This document shows, piece after piece, positions 28,578-37,385 of a stretch of 64,000 nucleotides of DNA (position 1 is the first letter of the stretch; every line of letters starts with the position of its first letter). Both the position numbers and the translations under genes were made by a program. The DNA is from Atopobiaceae bacterium. Its GTDB lineage: Bacteria > Actinomycetota > Coriobacteriia > Coriobacteriales > Atopobiaceae. The notes below the pieces were generated by a model. That model had not been told where the DNA came from and did no database searches. It saw only the letters and a list, made by a program, of their open reading frames with translations. Location of the stretch: assembly GCA_022483015.1 (NCBI GenBank), contig JAKVOB010000001.1, forward strand, positions 868,001-932,000, in the 5' to 3' direction.

Positions 28578-29661
28578 AACCTACGTCATTCCTGATCACT
28601 ATCAGGACCTCACGCCCGCTGAGCCTCTGGACCAGAAGACGCTCAACAAGATGGTCTGGCGTTCGCTGTTCCTGCAGGCATCGTTCAACTACGAGAGAAT
28701 GCAGGCCTGCGGCTGGCTGTATGGCATCCTTCCTGGTCTGGAGAAGATCCACACCAACAAGGACGACCTCGCGGCTTCCATGAGCCACAACATGGAGTTC
28801 TTCAACACGCACCCGTTCCTCGTCACGTTCGTCATGGGCATCGTGCTGTCGCTCGAGCAGAACAAGGTGGACATCCCCACCATCCGCGCCGTCCGCGTGT
28901 CCGCGATGGGCCCGCTCGGTGGCATCGGTGACGCCATCTTCTGGTTCACGCTCGTCCCCATCACGGCCGGCATCACGTCGAACATGGCCATCTCCGGCAG
29001 CATCGCCGCACCGTTCATCTTCCTGATCATCTTCAACGTCGTTCAGTTCGTCGTCCGCTTCTGGCTGATGAACTGGTCGTACAAGATGGGCACCAACGCG
29101 ATCAGCATGCTGACCGAGAATGCCAAGGAGTTCACGCGTGCGGCCTCCATCCTCGGCGTCTTCGTCGTGGGCTGCCTCACCGTCTGCTATGGCGGCACCA
29201 AGCTCGGCCTCCTCATCCCCAACGGCACCACCAACACCGCTACGGCAGAGTCCGCGGTCGTTACCAACCAGTCCCTCGAGGCTGGCGACTACGACACGTA
29301 CCTGTTTGGCAGCAATGCTGATGGCTCCCAGGGTACCTACAAGGAGTACACGGCCGACGCCGAGAGCGTGACCATGCTCACCGGCACCACCGCCGCTGGC
29401 GATGACGCCACCGCCGCCGTCACTGACCTCGGCAACGGCAGCAGCTCCATCACGTTCATCCAGAACGTCGAGTCCGCCGTCAACATCGACATCCAGTCGA
29501 TCCTCGACGGCATCTGCCCCAAGCTCATCCCGCTTGGCATCACCATGCTTCTCTACATGCTGATGGCCAAGAAGAACTGGACCCCCATCAAGTGCATCTG
29601 CCTCGTCCTGGCGATCGGACTTGTTGGCTCCGGCTTCGGGCTTTGGGTCTCGATCTGGTAG
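28567..29661 (+). CDS. PTS EIID component, mannose family (AgaE/AgaD-like), with an unusual insertion
   Basis: A 364-residue EIID. The start (ATG at 28567, GGAGGTGAGG just upstream) overlaps EIIC. Family features include NYERMQACGWLYGILPGL, EFFNTHPFLVTFVMG, and GPLGGIGDAIFW. EIID proteins are usually 270-300 residues. The excess is a Thr/Ala/Ser/Asp/Gly-rich stretch from about residue 218 to 300, without hydrophobic segments, placed between the helix ending GTKLGLLIP and the conserved INIDIQSILDGICPKLIPL. The insert is in the part thought to face outside, so it may be a surface-exposed loop. It is low in complexity, and I do not recognise a fold. Confidence 0.88.
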   Translation: MASETYVIPDHYQDLTPAEPLDQKTLNKMVWRSLFLQASFNYERMQACGWLYGILPGLEKIHTNKDDLAASMSHNMEFFNTHPFLVTFVMGIVLSLEQNKVDIPTIRAVRVSAMGPLGGIGDAIFWFTLVPITAGITSNMAISGSIAAPFIFLIIFNVVQFVVRFWLMNWSYKMGTNAISMLTENAKEFTRAASILGVFVVGCLTVCYGGTKLGLLIPNGTTNTATAESAVVTNQSLEAGDYDTYLFGSNADGSQGTYKEYTADAESVTMLTGTTAAGDDATAAVTDLGNGSSSITFIQNVESAVNIDIQSILDGICPKLIPLGITMLLYMLMAKKNWTPIKCICLVLAIGLVGSGFGLWVSIW

Positions 29662-29682
29662 GACCGTTCCACGAGTCCCCAC

Positions 29683-29718
29683 GGGGCGTGCGGCGGGAGG
29701 CTTCCTGTCGCACGCCCC
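29683..29718 (+). terminator. Terminator after the Aga-type PTS genes
   Basis: A perfect 10-bp stem GGGGCGTGCG / CGCACGCCCC with a 16-nt loop lies 22 bp after EIID. It would end most transcripts before the regulator gene. Confidence 0.7.
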
Positions 29719-29819
29719 ACACGGAGCCAGGTGCATGGGCCACGCATCAAGGTCCCGCAGAGCTCCTGCATGACGTGTTTCTCCCATAGGGTATGCGCCT
29801 CCCGTCCGGTGGGTCGCAT

Positions 29820-30593
29820 ATGGCACGAAGTACCGGACACGAGCGCAAGCGAGGGAAGCCCACCGTGGGTACCGTGTCGAAAAAGCAGCCTCTCTACGAC
29901 CAGCTGGTCGACATCCTGCGGGATAAGATCGACAACGAGCTGCGTCCCAACGACCTGCTCCCCTCCGAGCGCGAGCTCTCCCAGCAGTACGGGCTGTCCC
30001 GCACCACCGTACGCCTCGCGCTCCAGGAGCTCGAGAACCTCGGGCTCATCTATCGCAAGCATGGCAAGGGCACGTTCGTGGCCGACTTCGGCGACAACGT
30101 GACGAACCTCTCCCAGACATACAGCTTCACGGAGCAGATGCGTGAGCTGGGAAGGGTTCCTAAGACGACCATTCTCGAGTTCACCAAGCTCGAAGCCAAT
30201 AAGTACCTCGCGAACCACATGAACATCCACATGGGCGACAAGGTCTTCACGATGAAGCGCCTCCGTGCCGCCGATGGCATCCCGATGATGGTGGAGCGCT
30301 CGTACCTCCCGGTACGGAACTTCATGTCGCTCACGGTGGAGGACGTCCGTTCGAAGCCCCTCTATGAGCTCATCGAGAAGGACTACCACGAGCAGATCCG
30401 CGTGGCCGAGGAGGAGTTCTCGGCGAGCATCGCGCGCCTGGAGGACGCTCGTCTCCTGGGCATCAACGAGGGGTCGCCCGTGCTCAACCTGGTCAGGACC
30501 ACGTACAACGAGGGCAACGAGATCATCGAGTTCACGCTCTCGGTGGCCAGGGCCGACCAGTTCAAGTACCGCGTCTCGCACTACCGCTCGTAG
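29820..30593 (+). CDS. GntR family regulator with UTRA domain
   Basis: A 257-residue repressor: winged helix at about residues 25-90 (PLYDQLVDILRDKI, LPSERELSQQYGLSRTTV) and a C-terminal UTRA sugar-binding domain with the VERSYLPVRNF and AEEEFSASIA stretches. I take the ATG at 29820, with a weak GGTGGGT site; an in-frame ATG at 29793 and later GTG codons are possible. It sits between the Aga-type PTS and agaS, so it most likely senses an amino-sugar phosphate and binds the CTGGT-N4-ACCAG site before the PTS operon. Confidence 0.88.
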   Translation: MARSTGHERKRGKPTVGTVSKKQPLYDQLVDILRDKIDNELRPNDLLPSERELSQQYGLSRTTVRLALQELENLGLIYRKHGKGTFVADFGDNVTNLSQTYSFTEQMRELGRVPKTTILEFTKLEANKYLANHMNIHMGDKVFTMKRLRAADGIPMMVERSYLPVRNFMSLTVEDVRSKPLYELIEKDYHEQIRVAEEEFSASIARLEDARLLGINEGSPVLNLVRTTYNEGNEIIEFTLSVARADQFKYRVSHYRS

Positions 30594-30665
30594 CGGCGCA
30601 CGGGTGCCGGTCCCTCTGGGCCGACGTCCCATCTACAAGGTCAGACCAACTGAAGGAGCGACGTA

Positions 30666-31832
30666 ATGTTCGAGAAGGACGAGGCCTCACTCAAGGCGAT
30701 GCGTGCCGACATCACGACCCGCGAGATCAAGCAGCAGCCCGACCTCTGGGAGGGCACGTACCAGATCTACCTTGACAACAAGCAGGCCATCTCGGAGTTC
30801 CTCGACTCGGCCAACAAGATGTCGGCCGGTCGGACGCGCGTCGTCTTCACGGGTGCCGGCACCTCCGCCTATGTCGGCGACACGGTGGCCCCGTACCTCC
30901 GTCGCGTCGGCCACACCGACACCTATGACTTCGCCCCGGTGGCCTCGACCGACATCGTCTCGGCCCCGCTTGACTACCTGCGTGCCGAGGACCCCACGAT
31001 CCTGGTCTCGTTCGCCCGTTCCGGCAACAGCCCCGAGTCGCTCGCCGCGGTCGAGCGTGCCGGCCAGATCGCACAGCACATCAAGTACCTCAACATCACC
31101 TGTGCTCCCGAGGGCAAGCTCGCCGTCCAGGCCAAGAGCGACCCCAACGCGCTCACCATCCTCATCCCGGATGCCAACGACCAGGGATTCGCCATGACGG
31201 GCAGCTACTCCTGCATGGAGCTCATGAGCCTGCTCATCTTCGATCCCGCCACCGACGCGCAGAAGAAGATCTGGGTCGACCAGATCAGCGCCATGGGCAG
31301 GGACGTCATCTCCCGCGAGCCCGAGGTCGCCGACTTCCTCGCTGGCGACTATGACCGTCTCACCTATCTTGGCTCCGGCTCGCTCGGCGGCCTCACCCGT
31401 GAGGCCCAGCTCAAGGTCCTCGAGCTTGCGGCTGGCAAGATGGCCACCTCCTTCGACACCTCCATGGGGTACCGTCACGGACCGAAGTCGTTCGTCGATG
31501 GCCGCACGCTCGTGTTCGTCTTCGTGAGCAACGATGCCTACACCCGCCAGTACGACCTCGACATCCTCCATGAGATCGACGGCGACGCCATCGCCCAGAG
31601 GACGGTCGCCGTCCAGCAGGACGTCTCGCCGAGCTTCGAGAACGACTCCTTCACCTTCACAGGCTTCCCGCCGCTCCCCGAGGGCTACCTCGCGCTCCCG
31701 TACGTGATGTTCGCCCAGGTGGTCTCGCTCCTCAACTCCATCAAGGTCGGTAACACCCCCGACACCCCCAGCCCCTCGGGCACGGTCAACCGCGTCGTCA
31801 AGGGCGTCACGATCCATCCGTTCAACAAGTAG
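30666..31832 (+). CDS. agaS: AgaS-type SIS domain sugar isomerase/deaminase
   Basis: A 388-residue protein with two SIS domains, closely resembling E. coli AgaS over its length: FTGAGTSAYVGDTVAPYL near the N-terminus, SFARSGNSPESLAAVE, YRHGPKSFVDGRTLV, and the C-terminal GNTPDTPSPSGTVNR. AgaS converts galactosamine 6-phosphate to tagatose 6-phosphate with release of ammonia. AAGGAG precedes the ATG. It is followed by the deacetylase that would make its substrate. Its product would be taken up by the PfkB-type kinase and aldolase at 7.9-9.8 kb. This gene is the main evidence that the operon is for galactosamine-type and not glucosamine-type sugars. Confidence 0.9.
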   Translation: MFEKDEASLKAMRADITTREIKQQPDLWEGTYQIYLDNKQAISEFLDSANKMSAGRTRVVFTGAGTSAYVGDTVAPYLRRVGHTDTYDFAPVASTDIVSAPLDYLRAEDPTILVSFARSGNSPESLAAVERAGQIAQHIKYLNITCAPEGKLAVQAKSDPNALTILIPDANDQGFAMTGSYSCMELMSLLIFDPATDAQKKIWVDQISAMGRDVISREPEVADFLAGDYDRLTYLGSGSLGGLTREAQLKVLELAAGKMATSFDTSMGYRHGPKSFVDGRTLVFVFVSNDAYTRQYDLDILHEIDGDAIAQRTVAVQQDVSPSFENDSFTFTGFPPLPEGYLALPYVMFAQVVSLLNSIKVGNTPDTPSPSGTVNRVVKGVTIHPFNK

Positions 31833-31837
31833 ACCAG

Positions 31838-31858
31838 CGTCGGCACCCTGTGCCGACG
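31838..31858 (+). other. Intercistronic hairpin between agaS and deacetylase gene
   Basis: CGTCGGCAC and GTGCCGACG form a perfect 9-bp stem with a 3-nt loop in the 45-bp gap, without a U tract. It is likely an RNA stability or processing element, or a weak attenuator. Confidence 0.5.
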
Positions 31859-31877
31859 AAGCAGAAAGCAGGTCATC

Positions 31878-33044
31878 ATGTACGCACTGCACGCTGACAG
31901 GTTCTACCTTCCCGGTGCCCCGCTCGACGGCGGCTACCTCGTCATCGAGGACGACGGCACCTTCGGATGGTGGCAGGAGGACGCTCCTAGCTGCGAGGTC
32001 CGCGACTACTCGGGCAAGTCGGTGGCCCCCGGCCTCGTCGACACGCACATCCACGGGTCCCTCGACCACGACGTCATGGACTGTGACTGGGCCGGCGTCG
32101 ACGCCATCAACCACGGCCTCGTGAGGAACGGCGTCACCTCGTGGACGCCCACCACCCTCACCGCCTCCACCGACCAGCTCACGGCTGCCTGCGCCTCCAT
32201 CGGTGACAACTACACGTATGCACCCGGTGCCGCAGGTGCAGATGGCGGCGCCCGCGTCCAAGGCATCTTCCTCGAGGGCCCCTTCTTCACCGAGAAGCAC
32301 AAGGGCGCGCAGAACCCCGCCTACATGGGCGACCCGAAGATCGAGGTCCTCGACGGCTGGCAGCAGGCTGCCCATGGCCTCGTCACCAAGATCGCCATCG
32401 CTGCCGAGCGCGAGGGTGCGCCCGAGTTCTGCGCCGAGGCCTCGGCCGAGGGCGTCGCCGTCGCCATCGGGCACTCCGATGCAGGTTACCTCGATACCAT
32501 CAAGTGCGTGAACGCGGGCGCCTCCGTCTTCGTGCACACCTACAACGGCATGAGCCCGCTGCACCATCGCGAGCCGGGTGTCGTCGGCACGGCCATGACC
32601 TCGAGGAACACCTATGCCGAGATGATCTGCGACGGTCACCACCTGAACCCGATCGCGGTGCGCGCCCTCGTGGGTGCCAAGGGCTGGGACCACTGCGTCC
32701 TCATCACCGACTGCATGCGTGCCGGTGGCATGCCTGACGGCGACTACACCCTTGGTGAGTTCCCCGTCATCGTGGGCGACGGCATGGCCCGACTCAAGGA
32801 CGGCGGCTCGCTCGCGGGGTCCATCCTCACGCTCGACAAGGCTGTCAAGAACGTCGTCGAGTGGGGCGTCGTGACCTTCGAGCAGGCGCTCCGCATGGCC
32901 ACCGAGCAGCCGGCCCGTGCGAACAACATCGAGGACATCTGCGGCTCGATCCTTCCTGGCCGCGACGCGGACCTGTCCGTCTGGAACCCTGACATGACCA
33001 TCGCCGAGACCATCATCGGCGGCAAGGTCGTCTACCAGGCATAG
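31878..33044 (+). CDS. N-acetylgalactosamine/N-acetylglucosamine-6-phosphate deacetylase
   Basis: A 388-residue amidohydrolase of the NagA/AgaA family. It removes acetate from the N-acetylhexosamine 6-phosphate. Metal and active-site motifs seen are LVDTHIHGSLDHD (about residue 54), LEGPFF, GHSDAGY, HTYNGMSPLHHREPG, CDGHHLNP and the catalytic Asp in LITDCMRAGG. AGAAAGCAGG precedes the ATG. NagA and AgaA are hard to separate by eye; the agaS neighbour argues for GalNAc 6-phosphate. It is the last gene of the run and is followed by a strong hairpin. Confidence 0.88.
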   Translation: MYALHADRFYLPGAPLDGGYLVIEDDGTFGWWQEDAPSCEVRDYSGKSVAPGLVDTHIHGSLDHDVMDCDWAGVDAINHGLVRNGVTSWTPTTLTASTDQLTAACASIGDNYTYAPGAAGADGGARVQGIFLEGPFFTEKHKGAQNPAYMGDPKIEVLDGWQQAAHGLVTKIAIAAEREGAPEFCAEASAEGVAVAIGHSDAGYLDTIKCVNAGASVFVHTYNGMSPLHHREPGVVGTAMTSRNTYAEMICDGHHLNPIAVRALVGAKGWDHCVLITDCMRAGGMPDGDYTLGEFPVIVGDGMARLKDGGSLAGSILTLDKAVKNVVEWGVVTFEQALRMATEQPARANNIEDICGSILPGRDADLSVWNPDMTIAETIIGGKVVYQA

Positions 33045-33118
33045 GCTCCATCCCAGGCCGTGCCTGGGCACTGAGGTATCCCAGGGCCGTCTCCTCTCTC
33101 TTCGGCCCTCCGAGCACA

Positions 33119-33153
33119 GAGGGGTGCGGGCCACGTATCGGCCCGCACCCCTC
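33119..33153. terminator. Bidirectional terminator hairpin
   Basis: A perfect 14-bp stem GAGGGGTGCGGGCC / GGCCCGCACCCCTC with a 7-nt loop lies between the convergent deacetylase and glycyl radical enzyme genes. Confidence 0.75.
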
Positions 33154-33178
33154 ATACGTCCGTGGGCGTCTTCGGGAC

Positions 33179-35614
33179 CTAGAGTGCCTGCTCGGTCCTG
33201 GCGATGATGTCGTCCTGCGTGCGCCGCGAGAGCACGTTGAAGAAGGCGGAGTAGCCGGCCACACGCACGATGAGGTCGCGGTGACGCTCGGGATGCGCCT
33301 GCGCGTCGAGCAGCGTGGCCCTGCTCACCACGTTGAACTGCACGTGGTAGCCGTGGAGCCGGTCGAAGAACGTGCGCACCAATGCCTCGAGCTTCTCCTG
33401 GTTTCCCGGCTGGTCGAGCATCTCGGGGGTCACCTTCTGGTTGAGGAGGACGCCTCCGCAGATCTTGTCGGTGGGAAGCTTGGCCACGCTCAGGAAGACG
33501 GCCGTGGGCCCAAGCCGGTCGGCGGCGTGGCTCGGGCTGCAGGCCTCCGCCAGGGGTTCTCCGGCATGGCGGCCGTCGGGCGTGGCGAGGGTGCCGGCCC
33601 CTTGGGGGACGTTTGCCGAGATCGAGCTCGTGCCGGCATAGTAGGTGCCGCCGATGGGGCCGCGCCCGTAACGCGTGTTGTGGTACTTCGAGAGCTCGTC
33701 GATGTAGACGTCGTAGGCCTGGCGCACGAGGGAGTCGACGTAGTCGTCGTCATTGCCATATTTGGGCGCGGCCACGAGCAGGCGACGGATCCTCTCGCCC
33801 TCCTCGCCCGAGAAGTCGTCCATGAGGGCCTCCCAGAGCCCAGCCGGAGTCACGGCCTGGTCCTCGAAGACGACCTTCTTGATGGCAGCGAGGCTGTCGG
33901 CGAGGTTGGCGATGCCCACCTGCAGGTCGGAGATGAAGTCGTAGTGGGCGCCACCCTCCTTGAGGGTGAGGCCGCGGTCGATGCAGTCGTCCACGAGGGT
34001 CGAGCAGAGCACGTCCGCCGTGTCCTGCTCGAGCACCATGTCGCAGGTGGTGTCGATGATCACGCACTGGCGGCACATCTCGCGGATGACCTTGTCCCAT
34101 GAGGCCATGACCTCGTCGAAGCTCGTGAAGTCGCGGAAGTGGCCGCTGCCCTTGCAGAGCTTGGTGCCACTCGCGGGGTCGACGCCGTCGTTCATGGCGA
34201 TGAGCAGCGCCTTGGGGAAGTTGAGGAAGCTCATGCCGGTGCAGCGGTAGCCCCACTTGCCGGGGACGGCCGTTTCCACGCAGCCGATGGCCGAGTAGTC
34301 GTAGGCGTCCTCGCGCGAGACCCCACGCTCCATGAAGCTCGGGATGATGACCTCGTCGTCGTTGAAGGCGGGCATGCCGAAGCCGCATCGCACCACACGA
34401 ATGGCCTCGTCCATGAAGTCCTTGGGAAGGCGCTTGTGGTAGCGAACCGTGAGGTTGGGCTGCGTGAGGTGGCACTGGGCCACGGAGCGCAGGATGAGCC
34501 AGCTCATGGGGTTGGTGGCGTCGATGGGCTCGCCGTCCTGCAGCTTCTGGCCGGCCACGGTCACGTTCTGGTAGAGCGGGCTTCCTGCCGAGAACTGCGT
34601 GTGGCTCCACGAGCGGATCTTGTTGATGGTGTAGGTCTTGAGCCAGAGGTTCTCCATGAGCTCGTCGGCATCGCCCTCGGTGATGCGTCCGACGGCCAGG
34701 TCAGCCTCGTAGTACGGGTCGAGGAACTGGTCCATGCGCCCATACGAGAGGGAATGGCCGTTCGACTCGATCTGGAGCACGAGGTGCACGAGCCACATGG
34801 ACTGCACGGCCTCGCGGAGCGTCGATGCCGGCTCATAGGGGACCTTGTCGAGGATGCGGGCCATCTCGGTGAGCTCGGCGGCACGCGCCGCGTCCTTCTC
34901 GGTGGCCGCCTGGGAGCGTGCGAGGTCGGCATAGCGCCCGGCGAAGCCGCGGACCGCACCAATCACCTGGATGATTGCGCGGTAAAAGTGGCTCGCGTGT
35001 ATGGCCTTGGCGTCCGTGAGGTCGAGGCCGTCCAGGGCCGCCTGGGCTCGGCGCTCGTAGCCGACGAGGCCCTCGCGCAGCAGGCGTCCGTAGTCGACGG
35101 CTACGTGGGCATCGCCCGAGGTGATGTTGCCCTCGCTCTTGATGATGCCGAGGTCGTAGTAGAGCCGTGAGTGGGGCGGGAAGGCGGCAAGTCCGCGGTC
35201 GAGAAGGGTGTTGTGCTCCCAGAAGGGAGCGATGTCACGCAGCGCCTGCTTGGACTGATCGGTGATGTAGAAGCGGTCACCGTCTCGTCTCTCGAACTCG
35301 TCGAGCTCATCGATGACCCAGCTCATGGCGTACTCGGGGAAGATGGGTGCGCTGCGGTTGGAGCTTGCCTGGTTGCCGGCGATCAGGGTCTCGGGCTCGA
35401 TGAAGATCGTCATGCGTCCGAGCACGCGCGTGAGCATCTCGGCACGCTTCATGGTGAGGGGGAGGTCAGCGCATTCGCGGTAGACCTCGGTGGTGATGAG
35501 GGCACGCTCCACGTCTACCCAGGGCTTCGCGTCGAGGAGCTCGTCGCGGAAGTGCTCCATGCGGGGTGTGAGGGCACCAAAGTGCTCGAGGGGTGAGGTC
35601 GTGGGCGTGGACAT
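33179..35614 (-). CDS. Glycyl radical enzyme, PflD/dehydratase type
   Basis: An 811-residue glycyl radical enzyme. The C-terminal radical motif RVAGYSAFF (Gly near 787) and the active-site Cys-Glu pair in SAIGCVETAVPGKWG (about 442) are intact. The GCVE form is shared by glycerol, diol, choline and hydroxyproline enzymes, whereas true pyruvate formate-lyase has two adjacent cysteines, so this is probably not PFL. Substrate cannot be named. The family needs a radical SAM activating enzyme, usually next door; none is adjacent here. The upstream 229-bp gap holds a promoter for the divergent GntR gene and presumably one for this gene. Oxygen sensitivity of the family implies anaerobic life. Confidence 0.85.
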   Translation of the reverse strand: MSTPTTSPLEHFGALTPRMEHFRDELLDAKPWVDVERALITTEVYRECADLPLTMKRAEMLTRVLGRMTIFIEPETLIAGNQASSNRSAPIFPEYAMSWVIDELDEFERRDGDRFYITDQSKQALRDIAPFWEHNTLLDRGLAAFPPHSRLYYDLGIIKSEGNITSGDAHVAVDYGRLLREGLVGYERRAQAALDGLDLTDAKAIHASHFYRAIIQVIGAVRGFAGRYADLARSQAATEKDAARAAELTEMARILDKVPYEPASTLREAVQSMWLVHLVLQIESNGHSLSYGRMDQFLDPYYEADLAVGRITEGDADELMENLWLKTYTINKIRSWSHTQFSAGSPLYQNVTVAGQKLQDGEPIDATNPMSWLILRSVAQCHLTQPNLTVRYHKRLPKDFMDEAIRVVRCGFGMPAFNDDEVIIPSFMERGVSREDAYDYSAIGCVETAVPGKWGYRCTGMSFLNFPKALLIAMNDGVDPASGTKLCKGSGHFRDFTSFDEVMASWDKVIREMCRQCVIIDTTCDMVLEQDTADVLCSTLVDDCIDRGLTLKEGGAHYDFISDLQVGIANLADSLAAIKKVVFEDQAVTPAGLWEALMDDFSGEEGERIRRLLVAAPKYGNDDDYVDSLVRQAYDVYIDELSKYHNTRYGRGPIGGTYYAGTSSISANVPQGAGTLATPDGRHAGEPLAEACSPSHAADRLGPTAVFLSVAKLPTDKICGGVLLNQKVTPEMLDQPGNQEKLEALVRTFFDRLHGYHVQFNVVSRATLLDAQAHPERHRDLIVRVAGYSAFFNVLSRRTQDDIIARTEQAL

Positions 35615-35791
35615 GATTGCTCCTTGCTGGCAGTGGTCTGTTCGTTGTCCTACCTTCCAGTATCGAGACGTCCTACCTCTATGTCAACGTACGCAATAGA
35701 AAATACTTACGAACGAAAGTACTGGGGCGAGTGGACGGCATTGGCATAGGGCGACCGTCCCTTTTGGAGTCCATCGCATCAGGTCACACCC

Positions 35792-35819
35792 TTGACGTCC
35801 CTGTGCTAATTGTTATAGT
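35792..35819 (+). promoter_or_regulatory. Promoter of the YtrA-like regulator operon
   Basis: TTGACG (35792-35797) and TATAGT (35814-35819) with a 16-bp spacer, 25 bp upstream of the ATG at 35844, which has AAGGAG as ribosome site. The -10 box is AT-rich against a GC-rich background. Confidence 0.6.
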
Positions 35820-35843
35820 CAAGATAGAACAGAAGGAGCCGCT

Positions 35844-36263
35844 ATGGTCATCACCATTGACAGGTTGTCAGACGAGCCAATCTACCAGCAGATACGCTCG
35901 CAGGTCATCCAATCGATCGCCTCGGGAGAGCTCGAGGAGGGCGCTCGGCTGCCCTCCGTGCGAAGCCTCGCGGGTGACCTCGGCGTGAACTACCACACCG
36001 TGCACGAGGCGTATGGGGTCCTACGTGATGAGGGCTATGTCGTGATGCAGGGTCGCTCCGGGGCGATCGTGGCCGCCCGCGACCTCAAGCAGGTGCGCAC
36101 CAAGTCGGACGTCGAGGACGAGCGCATGGCGGAGGTCCTTCTCCGCCTTGCCCTCGCCCATAAGGCACGCGGTGGCAACCGCGAGGACTTCCTCGAAGCT
36201 GCGGCCAGGCAGGCAGACCTCGCCTATGGGCTCGAGACCCCCTCGCGGGCCTCGGGCAGATAA
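35844..36263 (+). CDS. GntR family regulator, YtrA subfamily
   Basis: A 139-residue short GntR protein. The winged helix spans about residues 8-75 (PIYQQIRSQVIQSIASGEL, LPSVRSLAGDLGVNYHTV), followed by only about 60 residues of mostly helical tail without a ligand domain. This is the YtrA pattern, where the regulator is usually co-transcribed with membrane transport or integral membrane genes. Here it is 15 bp before the DUF1648-like membrane gene, which it probably controls together with itself. It is divergent from the glycyl radical enzyme and could affect that gene as well. Confidence 0.85.
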   Translation: MVITIDRLSDEPIYQQIRSQVIQSIASGELEEGARLPSVRSLAGDLGVNYHTVHEAYGVLRDEGYVVMQGRSGAIVAARDLKQVRTKSDVEDERMAEVLLRLALAHKARGGNREDFLEAAARQADLAYGLETPSRASGR

Positions 36264-36278
36264 GGGAGCAAGACCATC

Positions 36279-37385
36279 ATGGACACCACGTTCTTCATCG
36301 TTCTCATCGTCGGACTCGTGCCGCTCACGGGCATCTTCATGGCGCTCACGCCCTGGCTCATGCGCCGGCAGGAGTGCTTTGCCGTGACTGTGCCTGTCTC
36401 GGCACAGGCAGATCCCATCATAGGGACGTATAAGCGGCGCTATACAGCCGAGGTCGTCGTGCTCTCGGTGGTCTCGACGCTGGCCATCTGGCTCGCCTCC
36501 GTCCTGGGAGGTGAGGCTGCGACCACAATCGCCCTCACGCTCGCCGTGCTTGCGATCGTGCTCGTATCGTTCCTGCTCATGCTCCACTATCGCAAGCTCG
36601 TGATGCAGCTCAAGGAGGAGCGCGGCTGGCGGGCCGATACGTCGGAGCGCGCGGCCGTGGTCGGCGAGGCGGACATCCCCCAGGCCGTTCCCCTTGCCTG
36701 GGAGCTCCTCAACGTGCCGGTCATCTGCGGCACGGCCCTCGTGGGCGTGGCCCTCTATCCTTCCATGCCCGACCAGGTCCCCATGCATATGGACCTTTCG
36801 GGTGCGGTCACCTCCTGGGCCGACAAGAGCCCGCTCGTCGTCGTGTTCCCTGTGCTCATACAGGTGGTGATCCTGGCGGCGATGGCGTTCTCGCATTATT
36901 CCATCGTGCGCTCGAAGCGCCCCGTCGACCCGACGGCCCCGGTCTCCTCGGCCTTGGCCTATGGTCTGTTCGCACACGCCCAGAGTGTCTATCTCGTCGT
37001 GTTTGGTCTGCTCATCGATGCCGTCATGGTCTGTCTGCCACTCTCGTTCGCAGGTGTGCTCTCGATCGCCCAGGCGGCACTCGTCGTCATGGTCGTGGCA
37101 ATCTCCTGCGTGGTGGGGGCGCTCGCCCTCTCGCTCGTCTATGGGCAGGCCGGTAGCCGCATCGCCGCTCGCGTGGAGGGTGACGGTGCCATGGTCGATG
37201 ACGATGACGAGCATTGGAAGCTCGGTGTCTTCTACTTCGACGCGCAGGACCCGAGCCTCTTCCTACCCGAGCGCTTTGGCGTAGGCTGGACCGTCAACTA
37301 TGCCCGTCCTGCCGTCTGGGCCATCATCGCCGCCTTCGTTGTCACCATCATCGCGCTCCTCGTGGTGAGCGCGATGATGGTCTAG
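36279..37385 (+). CDS. DUF1648/DUF5808-like integral membrane protein
   Basis: A 368-residue membrane protein with about eight hydrophobic segments. Around residue 165, VALYPSMPDQVPMHMDLSG, then W, matches the DUF1648 motif (Pro-x-x-Val-Pro-x-His). Near the C-terminus DDEHWKLGVFYFDAQDPS followed by RFGVGWTVNYARP matches the small DUF5808 pattern. Proteins of this kind, paired with YtrA-like regulators, are linked in Bacillus to cell-envelope stress (SdpI-like immunity proteins share DUF1648), but no function is proven here. The ribosome site AAGGGAG precedes the ATG. Its last 4 bp overlap the end of the convergent ClC gene. Confidence 0.75.
   Translation: MDTTFFIVLIVGLVPLTGIFMALTPWLMRRQECFAVTVPVSAQADPIIGTYKRRYTAEVVVLSVVSTLAIWLASVLGGEAATTIALTLAVLAIVLVSFLLMLHYRKLVMQLKEERGWRADTSERAAVVGEADIPQAVPLAWELLNVPVICGTALVGVALYPSMPDQVPMHMDLSGAVTSWADKSPLVVVFPVLIQVVILAAMAFSHYSIVRSKRPVDPTAPVSSALAYGLFAHAQSVYLVVFGLLIDAVMVCLPLSFAGVLSIAQAALVVMVVAISCVVGALALSLVYGQAGSRIAARVEGDGAMVDDDDEHWKLGVFYFDAQDPSLFLPERFGVGWTVNYARPAVWAIIAAFVVTIIALLVVSAMMV

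Noticed and set aside
33179-35614. Naming the glycyl radical enzyme as indoleacetate decarboxylase
   Set aside because: Tempting because that enzyme is known from Olsenella, but the protein has no adjacent activase or transporter and I cannot confirm the defining residues by eye.
33179-35614. Pyruvate formate-lyase
   Set aside because: The active site shows a single Cys followed by Val-Glu and not the adjacent Cys pair of true PFL.
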